Origin: Succinatimonas hippei
Lineage (GTDB): Bacteria; Pseudomonadota; Gammaproteobacteria; Enterobacterales; Succinivibrionaceae
NCBI GenBank assembly: GCA_004557545.1
Contig: SFGV01000013.1
Coordinates: 1 to 42,430 of the forward strand
Reading direction: 5' to 3'
Length of the DNA: 42,430 nt
Shown here: positions 31,962 to 38,881 of the stretch, one piece after another
How the letters are laid out: every line of letters begins with the position of its first letter
How positions within the stretch are numbered: position 1 is the stretch's first letter
Program-made: the position numbers and the translations under genes
Notes under the pieces: model-generated
The model's database searches: none
Told to the model about the DNA's origin: nothing
Seen by the model: the letters and a program-made list of their open reading frames with translations, nothing else

Positions 31962-32966
31962 GTGAGGATTAAAACCGGCACCGCCTTCACCATCGCCGTA
32001 CTGATTCACGCAGCGGTGATCATCGCGCTTATCGTAAACGTGTCGCTTGACCGCCCATCAAAACCTGATGAGGGTACGGGCGATATCATGCACGCCACAT
32101 TTGTGCCTCCGGCAAAGGGTAATCCCAATGGCGGAAAGGGCAGTGACGGACCTCAGACTCCTCCTCCGGCGCCTGCTCCTGAGCCTCAAAAGGCCGAGGA
32201 GCAGAAAAACGATCAGGCCGCTGAGGATCTCAAGTATCAGATCCAAAAACAAAAGGAGCAGGAGCAGCAGCGTCAGGAAGAGATAAAAAAGCAGATCGAG
32301 GAGCAGCAGCAAAAGGAGCTGGCTCTGCGCAAGGCTCAGGAAGAAAAGAAGAAGCTTGAGGATCAGAAGAAGAAACTCGAGGCGCAGAAACAGGCTGAGG
32401 AACAAAAGAAGAAAGCGGAAGCTGAGGCCAAGGCTAAGGCTGAGGCGGAAGCTAAAGCCAAAGCGGAGGCTGAGGCCAAGAAGAAGGCTGAGGCGGAGGC
32501 AAAGAAAAAGGCTGAAGCTGAGGCTAAAGCCAAGGCGGACGCCGAGGCAAAGGCCAAGGCTGAGGCTCAGGCCAAGGCTAAAGCCGCCGCTGACGCGAAA
32601 GCAAAAGCCGCGGCCGCGGCCAACGCCAACGCGCTTGAGGATGATATCCTTGGAACCGCCGATGGTGATCCTGTAAACGGCAAAGGCCTGGGTCAGGGCG
32701 GTGGCGGAGATGGCGGCTATGGCGCCAAGGTGCGTACGCTTATCGAGCAGAACTGGCGCGTTGACAGCTCAATGAACGGCAAGACCGTCAAGGTCTCAAT
32801 CGCCGTGGGACCCAATGGCGAGATCTCAGATGAGAGCTGTCAGGGTGACAAGAAGGTGTGCGACTCGGCGCTTAACACCTTAAATATCATCGGAATGCTT
32901 CCAAAGCCACCATCGGGATGCAAGGAGTGCTCTAACATAGTTATCTCAATGACCCCGAAGATCTGA
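31962..32966 (+). CDS. tolA: Tol-Pal linker protein TolA
   Basis: TolA spans the periplasm between TolQR and Pal/TolB. The 334-residue protein has one N-terminal membrane helix (AFTIAVLIHAAVIIALIVNV, about 8-27), a Pro-rich hinge near 60-75, a long helical domain of Lys/Glu/Ala repeats (AEAKAKAEAEAK type, about 80-220), and a C-terminal domain with KVRTLIEQNWRVDSS and VSIAVGPNGEIS. The C-terminal domain has four cysteines (two near SCQGDKKVC, two in GCKEC), suggesting two disulfides where many TolA have one. The start is GTG at 31962, with GAGGATC before it. A strong terminator follows. Confidence 0.95.
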   Translation: MRIKTGTAFTIAVLIHAAVIIALIVNVSLDRPSKPDEGTGDIMHATFVPPAKGNPNGGKGSDGPQTPPPAPAPEPQKAEEQKNDQAAEDLKYQIQKQKEQEQQRQEEIKKQIEEQQQKELALRKAQEEKKKLEDQKKKLEAQKQAEEQKKKAEAEAKAKAEAEAKAKAEAEAKKKAEAEAKKKAEAEAKAKADAEAKAKAEAQAKAKAAADAKAKAAAAANANALEDDILGTADGDPVNGKGLGQGGGGDGGYGAKVRTLIEQNWRVDSSMNGKTVKVSIAVGPNGEISDESCQGDKKVCDSALNTLNIIGMLPKPPSGCKECSNIVISMTPKI

Positions 32967-32995
32967 GATCTGATGGCGTCAGCTTGATATCGATA

Positions 32996-33024
32996 GCGGA
33001 GGATCGTCTGATCCTCCGCGTTTT
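32996..33024 (+). terminator. intrinsic terminator between tolA and tolB
   Basis: GCGGAGGATC (32996-33005) and GATCCTCCGC (33010-33019) form a perfect 10-bp stem with loop GTCT, followed by GTTTT. It should end most transcripts of ybgC-tolQRA before tolB. Confidence 0.85.
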
Positions 33025-33071
33025 AGGCAGGCTTCGGGCGTTGCGAAGTTTGCTCAACTAAGTCATCTGTC

Positions 33072-33100
33072 ATGACAGCGCGCTTTTTCAAACGTATAAT
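33072..33100 (+). promoter_or_regulatory. sigma-70 promoter of tolB-pal
   Basis: ATGACA at 33072-33077 and a perfect TATAAT at 33095-33100 are separated by 17 bases, 36 bases before the tolB start. With the upstream terminator this makes tolB-pal a separate transcription unit. Confidence 0.75.
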
Positions 33101-33136
33101 TGCACGTACATTAACAAGACAGGAGTTTCTTGAAAC

Positions 33137-34423
33137 ATGTTAAAAAGGTTTCTAGCGGCGCTCGCGTTCGCGTCTTTCGCGGTAAACGCCAACGCGGCGC
33201 TTCAGATTGAGATCACTGGCGGCATCAACGAGGGCCACAAGATAGCGGTCATTCCCTTCACTCAGGCGCAGGGATCTACCGGTACCAATATCGCCAAAGT
33301 GGTGTCAGACGATCTTACCCGCTCCGGCAAGTTCGCCCCGATCCCCATGCAGCAGCTGCCTCAGGGATCGGTTACCAACGGTCAGATAAATGTTGACACC
33401 GCGGCGCAAAGCGGCGCTGAGGTGGCGGTAACCGGCAAGGCCGAGCCTTCAGGGAACGGCTTTAACGTTGAGTTTCAGGTGACCGGGCTTCAGGGCGCCA
33501 ACAAGGGCAAGGTGCTTGCCCATTACAGCGGGGTCGCTCCGGCAAATCTGCTGCGTCAGGCGGCCCACCGTGTCTCAGACCGTGTGTATGAGCTCTTTAC
33601 AGGTCAGAAGGGCGCGTTCCGCACCCGCATAGCCTATGTCGTGACCCGTCATGGTCAGGGTTATCCTTTCATTCTCATGACCTCGGATTACGATGGCTAC
33701 AATGAGCGCCCGGTCTTAAAGTCGACCCAGCCCATCATGACCCCGACCTGGTCACCTGACGGAACCAGACTCGCGTACGTGAGCTTTGAGGCAAGACAGC
33801 CTGCCATCTTCGTGCAGGACATCGCCTCACACAAGCGCACCAAGCTCGCCTCCTTCCCGGGACTTAACAGCTCTCCGGCGTGGTCACCTGACGGCTCCAA
33901 GATTGCTATGACCCTCTCAAAGGACGGTCAGCCTGACATTTACTATTATGATCTGGGATCAGGCACCTTAAACCGAGTGACCGACAACCGCGCTATCGAT
34001 ACCGAGCCCACCTGGTCAGCAGACTCCCGTTCACTCTTCTTCACCTCAGAGCGCGGCGGCAAGGCTCAGATCTACAAGTATGATTTCGCCAGTCACAGCA
34101 CTGACCGCATTACCTATCAGGGTCAGATGAACCTTTCGGCGCGCGCGATCCCGGGCAGCAACTCGCTGATCGTGGTCACCCGCCAGAACGGCTTCCGTGT
34201 GGCGAGAGTTGACGCCGACGGCAGCATTTACATGCTTACCACCTCTTCACTTGATGAGTCACCAAGCGTGGCACCCAACGGGAGTATGGTAATATACAGC
34301 ACTGTTTATCAGGGTAGGAAAGGACTGGCTCTGGTGTCCGCTGACGGACGCTTCAAGGCTTATCTTCCTTCAACCTCCGGCGAGGTCAGCTCACCGGCGT
34401 GGGGACCTCTGCTTGAGAAATGA
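33137..34423 (+). CDS. tolB: Tol-Pal periplasmic beta-propeller protein TolB
   Basis: TolB binds Pal and TolA in the periplasm. The 428-residue precursor has a signal peptide (MLKRFLAALAFASFAVNANA), an N-terminal domain with IEITGGINEGHKIAVIPF, and a six-blade propeller seen as repeated WSPDG motifs (PTWSPDGTRLAYVSFE, PAWSPDGSKIAMTLS, PTWSADSRSLFFTSE). AGGAG lies upstream of the ATG. Its stop overlaps an ATG of the pal reading frame (ATGA). Confidence 0.96.
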   Translation: MLKRFLAALAFASFAVNANAALQIEITGGINEGHKIAVIPFTQAQGSTGTNIAKVVSDDLTRSGKFAPIPMQQLPQGSVTNGQINVDTAAQSGAEVAVTGKAEPSGNGFNVEFQVTGLQGANKGKVLAHYSGVAPANLLRQAAHRVSDRVYELFTGQKGAFRTRIAYVVTRHGQGYPFILMTSDYDGYNERPVLKSTQPIMTPTWSPDGTRLAYVSFEARQPAIFVQDIASHKRTKLASFPGLNSSPAWSPDGSKIAMTLSKDGQPDIYYYDLGSGTLNRVTDNRAIDTEPTWSADSRSLFFTSERGGKAQIYKYDFASHSTDRITYQGQMNLSARAIPGSNSLIVVTRQNGFRVARVDADGSIYMLTTSSLDESPSVAPNGSMVIYSTVYQGRKGLALVSADGRFKAYLPSTSGEVSSPAWGPLLEK

Positions 34424-34443
34424 TAAAGGGGAATTTCTATAAA

Positions 34444-34971
34444 ATGTCTAAATTAAAGAACTATTTATTTGTATTACTCTGCGGCGGCGCCCTTATGGCG
34501 CTCAACGCCTGCAGCTCCGACAGCGATTCAAAACTCGTCAACGACGATGGTCAGAACCTTCAGGAAGGTCTTGACTCAGATGGCGCCGTTACCGTGGGTA
34601 ACCCCAGCGGTGACGCCGACGGCTGGAACGGACCTGCCGAGCTTAAGGATCAGCACACCGTTTACTTCAACTACAATTCAGATCAGATCCAGGATCAGTA
34701 CGTGGGCGTGCTTCAGGCCAACGCCAAGTACCTGCGTTCAAACCCTGACGCCCGCGTTGTTGTTGAAGGTCACACCGATGAGCGTGGTACCCCTGAGTAC
34801 AACATCGCTCTGGGCGAGCGCCGCGCCCGTTCAGTCGCCCGCTATCTCCAGAACCTGGGTGTTGACGTAAACCAGATCTCAGTTGTCTCCTATGGTGAGG
34901 AGAAGCCGGTTGATCCTGGTCATGACGAGTCCGCCTGGTCCAAGAACCGCCGCGCGGTGCTTAACTATTAA
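34444..34971 (+). CDS. pal: peptidoglycan-associated lipoprotein Pal
   Basis: Pal anchors the outer membrane to peptidoglycan. From the ATG at 34444 (GGGGAA about 11 bases upstream) the precursor of 175 residues has a lipoprotein signal peptide with lipobox LNAC, then an acidic linker and an OmpA-like domain with VYFNYNSDQIQ and VVVEGHTDERGTPEYNIALG, the peptidoglycan-binding motif. An ATG at 34420 in the same frame, overlapping the tolB stop, would lengthen the signal peptide and is the alternative. Confidence 0.95.
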   Translation: MSKLKNYLFVLLCGGALMALNACSSDSDSKLVNDDGQNLQEGLDSDGAVTVGNPSGDADGWNGPAELKDQHTVYFNYNSDQIQDQYVGVLQANAKYLRSNPDARVVVEGHTDERGTPEYNIALGERRARSVARYLQNLGVDVNQISVVSYGEEKPVDPGHDESAWSKNRRAVLNY

Positions 34972-35002
34972 CAGGCGGTCTTTGTTTTAAACCGCAATTA
35001 AA

Positions 35003-35030
35003 GGGCGCAGCTTGACTGCGCCCTGTTAAT
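35003..35030 (+). terminator. hairpin between pal and cpoB
   Basis: GGGCGCAG (35003-35010) and CTGCGCCC (35016-35023) form an 8-bp perfect stem with loop CTTGA, followed by TGTTAATTT. It probably ends or attenuates transcription before cpoB. Confidence 0.6.
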
Positions 35031-35045
35031 TTCAGAGGTCGATAA

Positions 35046-35831
35046 ATGTACATACGCAACATAGTTACCGGCATGACTCTCTGCCTTTTTATTCCCGCTG
35101 TGGCGCTTGCTGATGATGATCTTGAGACACAGGTCAACGCTCAGCAGGCAACCATGCTCAGGATCCAGAACTCACTTGATCAGATGCAATCTCAGATTGA
35201 CCAGCAAAACGGCAAAATCGAGGAATTAAACCATGAGGTTTCAGAACTCAAATCCCAGCTTGATGCGGTGAAAGCTCAAAGCGGGCAGTCATCTGACGGT
35301 CAGAGCGCGGATCAGCCCAATTCAGGTAACGCTGACGCCAACAGCGCCGGAACCCAGCAAAACGTTAACGCCCAGCAGTCAAACTCCGGACAGACTGCAG
35401 CCGCTGGTGCCGCGCAGGGGCCTGTGACCGACGCCAAAGGCAACGCGCTCAAACCCTCTGACGCCAACGCCAAGGCTATGTACAGCAAGGCTTACAATCT
35501 GGTTGTATCAAACAAGCTCTCAGACTCTATACCGGCTTTCAAGGCATTTATTGAGAAATATCCTGACAGTGATCTGGCGCCTAACGCCTGGTACTGGCTT
35601 GGACAGGTGCAATTTAAGTTAAAGCAGAATCAGGATGCCCGCGTAAGCTTCTTAAACGCCGCGGGATTCCGCAATTCGCCAAAGCGCGCGGACTCTTTAT
35701 ACAAGCTTGGTCTTATCTACAAGCTTTCAGGGGATAAAGAGAAAGCCAATAAATTCTTTGAGGTGGTGGCAAAACAGTACCCCAATGACACGGCAGCCGC
35801 GCTTGCTCAAAAACAGCTTGCTGCAAACTGA
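35046..35831 (+). CDS. cpoB: cell division coordinator CpoB (YbgF)
   Basis: CpoB links peptidoglycan synthesis with Tol-driven outer-membrane constriction. The 261-residue precursor has a signal peptide (MYIRNIVTGMTLCLFIPAVALA), a coiled coil that trimerises (about 25-75, QQATMLRIQNSLDQMQSQID), a Gln/Ser/Asn-rich linker (about 78-125) and TPR repeats to the end (AYNLVVSNKLSDSIPAFKAF, LAPNAWYWLGQVQFKLK, RADSLYKLGLIYKLSGDKEK). It is the last gene of the conserved tol cluster and is followed by a strong terminator. Confidence 0.94.
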   Translation: MYIRNIVTGMTLCLFIPAVALADDDLETQVNAQQATMLRIQNSLDQMQSQIDQQNGKIEELNHEVSELKSQLDAVKAQSGQSSDGQSADQPNSGNADANSAGTQQNVNAQQSNSGQTAAAGAAQGPVTDAKGNALKPSDANAKAMYSKAYNLVVSNKLSDSIPAFKAFIEKYPDSDLAPNAWYWLGQVQFKLKQNQDARVSFLNAAGFRNSPKRADSLYKLGLIYKLSGDKEKANKFFEVVAKQYPNDTAAALAQKQLAAN

Positions 35832-35856
35832 CCGGTCTAAGCATCCATTCATATAA

Positions 35857-35880
35857 AAAAGGCGCCATAAGGCGCCTTTT
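35857..35880. terminator. bidirectional intrinsic terminator
   Basis: AAAAGGCGCC (35857-35866) and GGCGCCTTTT (35871-35880) pair perfectly with loop ATAA. The hairpin has a T tract on both strands and separates the convergent cpoB and isomerase genes. Confidence 0.88.
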
Positions 35881-35896
35881 CAGTCACAGTACCTGA

Positions 35897-36529
35897 TTAA
35901 AGCGACTTTAAGAAATCAGCCACCTGCTGATCCTTGCAGTTAGGGTAGAAGAGATCAGCAAACTGCGGATCATCGATGGTCTTCTTTACAAAGTCACGAT
36001 CCAGTCCCTTTAATACCTCGATGAGCGGACGATGGGTGATGGTCTTAACATGATCGAGGATCTTCTTGTTGCTCTGCTCGGCCTGAACTCTCTCAGGAGG
36101 GTAGCCGCCTCCGAAAGGAGTTACAAAGAGCTTTTCAAAGATGTAGCGCAGATTGAGCTCGCCGCCCCAGCCGTAGCCTAAAGCATAGGGCAGGGCAATG
36201 GCGTTTCCTGCGTTGATCTGGGTAAAGAGGTATGAGTCTACAGGGTTCTCGATATGACCGCACTCAACGCCCGGGAAAGCGTTCAAAGCCAGTGTGGCGC
36301 CCTCTCCGGTGCCGCAACCGGTTACCACGAAATCGGCGGCCTTGGTGTTGAGCACGATTGAGGCGAGCAGACCGTTCATCACATAGGTAAGGCAGCGTTT
36401 GTCCTTGGCGGTGTACATACCATAGTTATCTACAGTATGACCGGCGTTCTTGGCGGCTGCGGAGAGCTCACGGAAGATTACAGGGTTTTTGTCAGCCTGG
36501 GAATTTTCCAGGATCAGAGCAATTTTCAT
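35897..36529 (-). CDS. RpiB/LacA/LacB-family sugar-phosphate isomerase
   Basis: From the ATG at 36529 (GGAG seven bases upstream) the protein has 210 residues. It has the RpiB-like fold start MKIALILENSQADKN and the family motif VVTGCGTGEGATLALNAFPG near residues 70-90 with the conserved Cys and Gly residues. It is longer than RpiB (about 150) and continues with NAIALPYALGYGWGGELN and YPPERVQAEQ, marking a subfamily seen in enterobacteria whose substrate I cannot name. Two LacI-type operator-like sites lie directly upstream. It is a single gene between cpoB and the composite element. Confidence 0.8.
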   Translation of the reverse strand: MKIALILENSQADKNPVIFRELSAAAKNAGHTVDNYGMYTAKDKRCLTYVMNGLLASIVLNTKAADFVVTGCGTGEGATLALNAFPGVECGHIENPVDSYLFTQINAGNAIALPYALGYGWGGELNLRYIFEKLFVTPFGGGYPPERVQAEQSNKKILDHVKTITHRPLIEVLKGLDRDFVKKTIDDPQFADLFYPNCKDQQVADFLKSL

Positions 36530-36540
36530 AATCAAACTCC

Positions 36541-36556
36541 AAATAAACGTTTTCGT
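36541..36556. promoter_or_regulatory. LacI/PurR-family operator-like site 1
   Basis: AAATAAACGTTTTCGT contains the core AAACGTTT and matches the E. coli PurR-type consensus (ACGCAAACGTTTTCGT) at 13 of 16 positions. It lies immediately before the isomerase gene. The regulator is not in the window. Confidence 0.5.
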
Positions 36557-36581
36557 AAATCATAGAACAGCGTCAGACAGA

Positions 36582-36597
36582 AAACAAACGTTTGAGT
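36582..36597. promoter_or_regulatory. LacI/PurR-family operator-like site 2
   Basis: AAACAAACGTTTGAGT contains the perfect palindrome CAAACGTTTG (36585-36594). Its centre is 41 bases (about four helix turns) from that of site 1, a spacing that would let two dimers face the same side of the DNA. Confidence 0.5.
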
Positions 36598-36752
36598 AGA
36601 AATGTTCGCCGTTTTGAGCTATGGATCATGTCTGCGCCTGAGTGCTGATCAGGTCCTCCCTGAGTTTAGTATTTTTCCGGTTTGGAGTGTTCAGATAAGG
36701 TGAGCTTTCGGGTGAGCGCTAATAAATCACGGGCTTATTTGTCGAACAGGCG

Positions 36753-36761
36753 AAAAATTTA
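36753..36761 (+). repeat. 9-bp direct repeat, left flank of the composite element
   Basis: AAAAATTTA directly abuts the left end (TACGGC at 36762) and recurs in the same orientation directly after the right end at 38504-38512. This is the arrangement of a target-site duplication. Confidence 0.65.
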
Positions 36762-36906
36762 TACGGCAAACGGATCAGACCGATCATCGTACAAATTTAG
36801 TCAGTTATGAATTTTAGCTGACACCCCCGTGGGGAAAACACGGATTTTAAAATGATCACGGCAAACTAAAATTTGTGCCCTCGATCGGTCCGATCCTTTT
36901 GCCGTA
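36762..36906 (+). repeat. 145-bp hairpin (MITE-like) element, left copy
   Basis: The ends are inverted repeats of about 24 bases with two mismatches (left TACGGCAAACGGATCAGACC, right GGTCCGATCCTTTTGCCGTA). The symmetry continues inward with gaps to a CCCCCGTGGGG centre near 36830, so the entire element could fold into one long imperfect hairpin. It resembles miniature inverted-repeat transposable elements. It is the reverse complement of the copy at 38358. Confidence 0.85.
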
Positions 36907-36925
36907 GTTTATTGTCACAAAGCTA

Positions 36926-36953
36926 TTGACATATCGCGAATAATGGATATAAT
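36926..36953 (+). promoter_or_regulatory. consensus sigma-70 promoter of the ArsR-type gene
   Basis: Perfect TTGACA (36926-36931) and perfect TATAAT (36948-36953) with a 16-base spacer. A direct repeat TAATGGATA/TAATGGATG overlaps the -10. Transcription would begin near 36960, the position of the start codon. Confidence 0.8.
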
Positions 36954-36959
36954 GGATGT

Positions 36960-37274
36960 GTGGATAAGATTGAAATATTTAAAGCACTATCAAATGAAAC
37001 ACGGCTCAGCATTATTGAGTGGTTGAAGGAACCGGAGAAAAACTTTCCACCGCAGGGAGGACATTTTGACGATGCGGTGGATCTGAAGGGCGGAGTGTGT
37101 GTTGGAAGCATCCGCGACAAGGCCGGTATATCACAGTCGACCATATCTCATTATCTTGATATGTTGCAAAAGGCGGGTCTGCTTCTTTCCGAAAGGCATG
37201 GAAAGTGGACATATTACAGACGGAATGAAGAGATGTTGGTTGCACTGTCAGACTACTTCGGACACGAAATTTAA
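36960..37274 (+). CDS. ArsR/SmtB-family transcriptional regulator
   Basis: The 104-residue protein is a winged-helix regulator: IFKALSNETRLSIIEWLKEP (about 5-24) opens the domain, AGISQSTISHYLDMLQKAGLL is the recognition helix region (about 60-80), and HGKWTYYRRN is the wing. The usual CxC metal motif is missing; one Cys is present in GGVCVGS, so the effector is unknown. The start GTG at 36960 has no ribosome site and lies only 7 bases after the -10, suggesting a leaderless message. Probably it represses itself and the radical SAM gene 100 bases downstream. It is cargo of the composite element. Confidence 0.85.
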   Translation: MDKIEIFKALSNETRLSIIEWLKEPEKNFPPQGGHFDDAVDLKGGVCVGSIRDKAGISQSTISHYLDMLQKAGLLLSERHGKWTYYRRNEEMLVALSDYFGHEI

Positions 37275-37291
37275 GTTGTGCATAAATTAGG

Positions 37292-37315
37292 CGGGATGAG
37301 AATCCCGTTTAATTT
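37292..37315 (+). terminator. weak hairpin between the regulator and radical SAM genes
   Basis: CGGGAT (37292-37297) and ATCCCG (37302-37307) pair with loop GAGA and are followed by TTTAATTT. It may terminate the regulator transcript in part. Confidence 0.5.
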
Positions 37316-37323
37316 AAGGTTTA

Positions 37324-37345
37324 TATATCGACAAAACGAGATATA
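37324..37345. promoter_or_regulatory. inverted repeat upstream of the radical SAM gene
   Basis: TATATCG (37324-37330) and CGAGATATA (37337-37345) are imperfect inverted repeats six bases apart in an AT-rich stretch. ArsR-family operators often look like this; the link to the adjacent regulator is inferred. Confidence 0.4.
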
Positions 37346-37374
37346 AAGATATATAGAAACAAGGAGAAATTTCT

Positions 37375-38253
37375 ATGCATTTTTCATGTGGAATTGTCAG
37401 ACCACCCTATGAGGCAGGTTCCTGTTTTTTACAAGTAACGTCAGGTTGCTCGCATAACAAGTGCCGCTTCTGTACCTTTTACAAGGAAGCACCGTTTTCT
37501 GTATCTCCTGAGAGTGAGATACGGGAGGATCTTCAGGAAATAAGAGATTCCGGATGGAAGGTAAAGCGGATTTTTCTGCAGGGAGCGGACCCGTTCCTGC
37601 TGAGCTACGACAGACTTAAAAAAATCATGGACTTGATCAAAGAATACCTTCCCTGGGGCGTTTCCGTTGGTGGATATGGCCGGGTTGACAGCGTAAAGAA
37701 CAAGTCTGTGGAGCAGCTTAAATCACTGAAAGAAATGGGATATGACATGATCGTATTCGGAATTGAGTCGGGTGATGATGCTGTTCTCGATAAGATGAAT
37801 AAGGGTTATTATGGAAGTGATATCGTAGAGCAGCTCTCCAAGCTGGATGAAGCAGGAATGCATTATTCCGTCATCTTTTTATACGGATTGGGAGGCCATG
37901 ATTATGGTATGGGGCATGCCATTAAAACGGCAGAAGTGTTGAACCATCTGTCGCCCGCCAGGGTGCTGGCTTCCGGACTCTCCATCTTCCCTGATACGCC
38001 GCTTATGGAAGAAGTGAGAAGGGGTGAGTTTGTAGAAGCTACAGAGACAGAAAAGATACAGGAACTATATACCTTTGTGAAGACGCTTGAAATCCACACG
38101 CTGCTGGATGCAACGAATGTCTCCAATATGATGCCGGTATATGGACATCTTCCGGATGACAAAGAGAAGATATTGGCAATGCTCAAACAGGGTGCAGACG
38201 AACAGGGAGAAGAGCAATTGCGTATGCGAAGAGACAGCATGAGAAGCCTGTGA
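37375..38253 (+). CDS. radical SAM protein
   Basis: The 292-residue protein begins with the cluster motif TSGCSHNKCRFCTFYKEAPF: Cys25, Cys30 and Cys33 (spacing C-x4-C-x2-C instead of the standard C-x3-C-x2-C) to bind a 4Fe-4S cluster. GGYGRVDS, FGIESGDDAVLDKMNKG and LASGLSIFPDTPLMEEVRRG match the COG1032/HemN-like group of uncharacterised radical SAM proteins, found in many anaerobes. A strong AAGGAG lies 8 bases before the ATG. Substrate unknown. It is not an arsenic enzyme of the ArsS or ArsL type as far as motifs show. It is cargo of the composite element, next to the ArsR-type gene. Confidence 0.85.
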   Translation: MHFSCGIVRPPYEAGSCFLQVTSGCSHNKCRFCTFYKEAPFSVSPESEIREDLQEIRDSGWKVKRIFLQGADPFLLSYDRLKKIMDLIKEYLPWGVSVGGYGRVDSVKNKSVEQLKSLKEMGYDMIVFGIESGDDAVLDKMNKGYYGSDIVEQLSKLDEAGMHYSVIFLYGLGGHDYGMGHAIKTAEVLNHLSPARVLASGLSIFPDTPLMEEVRRGEFVEATETEKIQELYTFVKTLEIHTLLDATNVSNMMPVYGHLPDDKEKILAMLKQGADEQGEEQLRMRRDSMRSL

Positions 38254-38357
38254 CCAGGACAAAAATCAGAAAAGCGGTATTTAGATGAAGGTGTATTATA
38301 TTTTGACAGCTATTGTGGATGGTGCTATGGGTTTGAGACAATTCTTAAACCGTTTAT

Positions 38358-38503
38358 TACGGCAAAAGGATCGGACCGATCGAGGTCACAGATTTTAGTT
38401 TGCCGTGATCATTTTAAAATCCGTGGTTTCCCCGCGGGGGTGTCAGCTAAAATTCACAGCTGACTAAATTTGTGACGGTGATCGGTCTGATCCGTTTGCC
38501 GTA
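38358..38503 (-). repeat. 146-bp hairpin (MITE-like) element, right copy
   Basis: This is the reverse complement of the left copy with about eight differences, including one inserted base. It starts TACGGCAAAAGGATCGGACC and ends TCTGATCCGTTTGCCGTA, with a CCCCGCGGGG centre. It lies only about 20 bases upstream of the tRNA promoter. Confidence 0.85.
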
Positions 38504-38512
38504 AAAAATTTA
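38504..38512 (+). repeat. 9-bp direct repeat, right flank of the composite element
   Basis: AAAAATTTA, identical to 36753-36761 and directly abutting the right element. It is AT-rich, so chance is possible, but both copies are exactly at the ends. Confidence 0.65.
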
Positions 38513-38521
38513 AAAAAACAC

Positions 38522-38549
38522 TTGCACCAATGTAGATTTTGGGTAAAAT
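38522..38549 (+). promoter_or_regulatory. promoter of the tRNA-Lys/Val operon
   Basis: TTGCAC (38522-38527) and TAAAAT (38544-38549) with a 16-base spacer, about 35 bases before the first tRNA. Placement fits a shared transcript for all five tRNAs. Confidence 0.65.
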
Positions 38550-38583
38550 GTGCACCGTTGACTTTACAGTCACCAAGCAAGGC

Positions 38584-38659
38584 GGGTCGCTAGCTCAGTC
38601 GGTAGAGCAGCGGACTTTTAATCCGTTGGTCGAGGGTTCGAATCCCTCGCGACCCACCA
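38584..38659 (+). tRNA. tRNA-Lys (anticodon TTT)
   Basis: Acceptor GGGTCGC pairs with GCGACCC; anticodon loop CTTTTAA; T arm GAGGGTTCGAATCCCTC is perfect; CCA is encoded. In E. coli a Lys/Val tRNA cluster follows cpoB too. Confidence 0.96.
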
Positions 38660-38680
38660 TTTGCGAGTTTAATTCAGATT

Positions 38681-38756
38681 GGGTTGTTAGCTCAGTTGGT
38701 AGAGCAGCGGACTCTTAATCCGTTGGTCGCGGGTTCGACCCCCTCACAACCCACCA
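38681..38756 (+). tRNA. tRNA-Lys (anticodon CTT), copy 1
   Basis: Acceptor GGGTTGT pairs with ACAACCC; anticodon loop CTCTTAA gives CTT (reads AAG); CCA encoded. The T stem GCGGG/CCCTC has a C-T mismatch at its second pair. Confidence 0.94.
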
Positions 38757-38778
38757 CTGAATTAAAGATCGCGAGTTT

Positions 38779-38854
38779 GGGTTGTTAGCTCAGTTGGTAG
38801 AGCAGCGGACTCTTAATCCGTTGGTCGCGGGTTCGACCCCCTCACAACCCACCA
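38779..38854 (+). tRNA. tRNA-Lys (anticodon CTT), copy 2
   Basis: Identical in sequence to copy 1, including the T-stem mismatch; CCA encoded. Confidence 0.94.
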
Positions 38855-38881
38855 CCGCGTCGTGAACTAAAGATTTCGGCC

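Larger units (their letters stand above)
36762..38503. mobile_element. transposase-less composite element with ArsR and radical SAM cargo
   Basis: Two 145-146 bp elements, about 95 % identical and inverted to one another, enclose a 1.45-kb cargo of two genes on the plus strand. Both outer ends are TACGGCAAACGG/CCGTTTGCCGTA, and a 9-bp direct repeat flanks the whole. No transposase is encoded, so mobilisation would need an enzyme in trans. The cargo is more Firmicute-like in style (codon use, AAGGAG ribosome site) than the neighbours, suggesting transfer. With the isomerase gene it separates cpoB from the tRNA-Lys/Val genes. Confidence 0.7.

Noticed and set aside
32410..32630. DNA tandem repeat as a separate element in tolA
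   Set aside because: It reflects the Ala/Lys/Glu helical repeats that all TolA proteins have.
36960..38253. Arsenic resistance pair (ArsR with ArsS or ArsL)
   Set aside because: The radical SAM protein lacks the motifs I know for those enzymes and the regulator lacks the CxC arsenic site.
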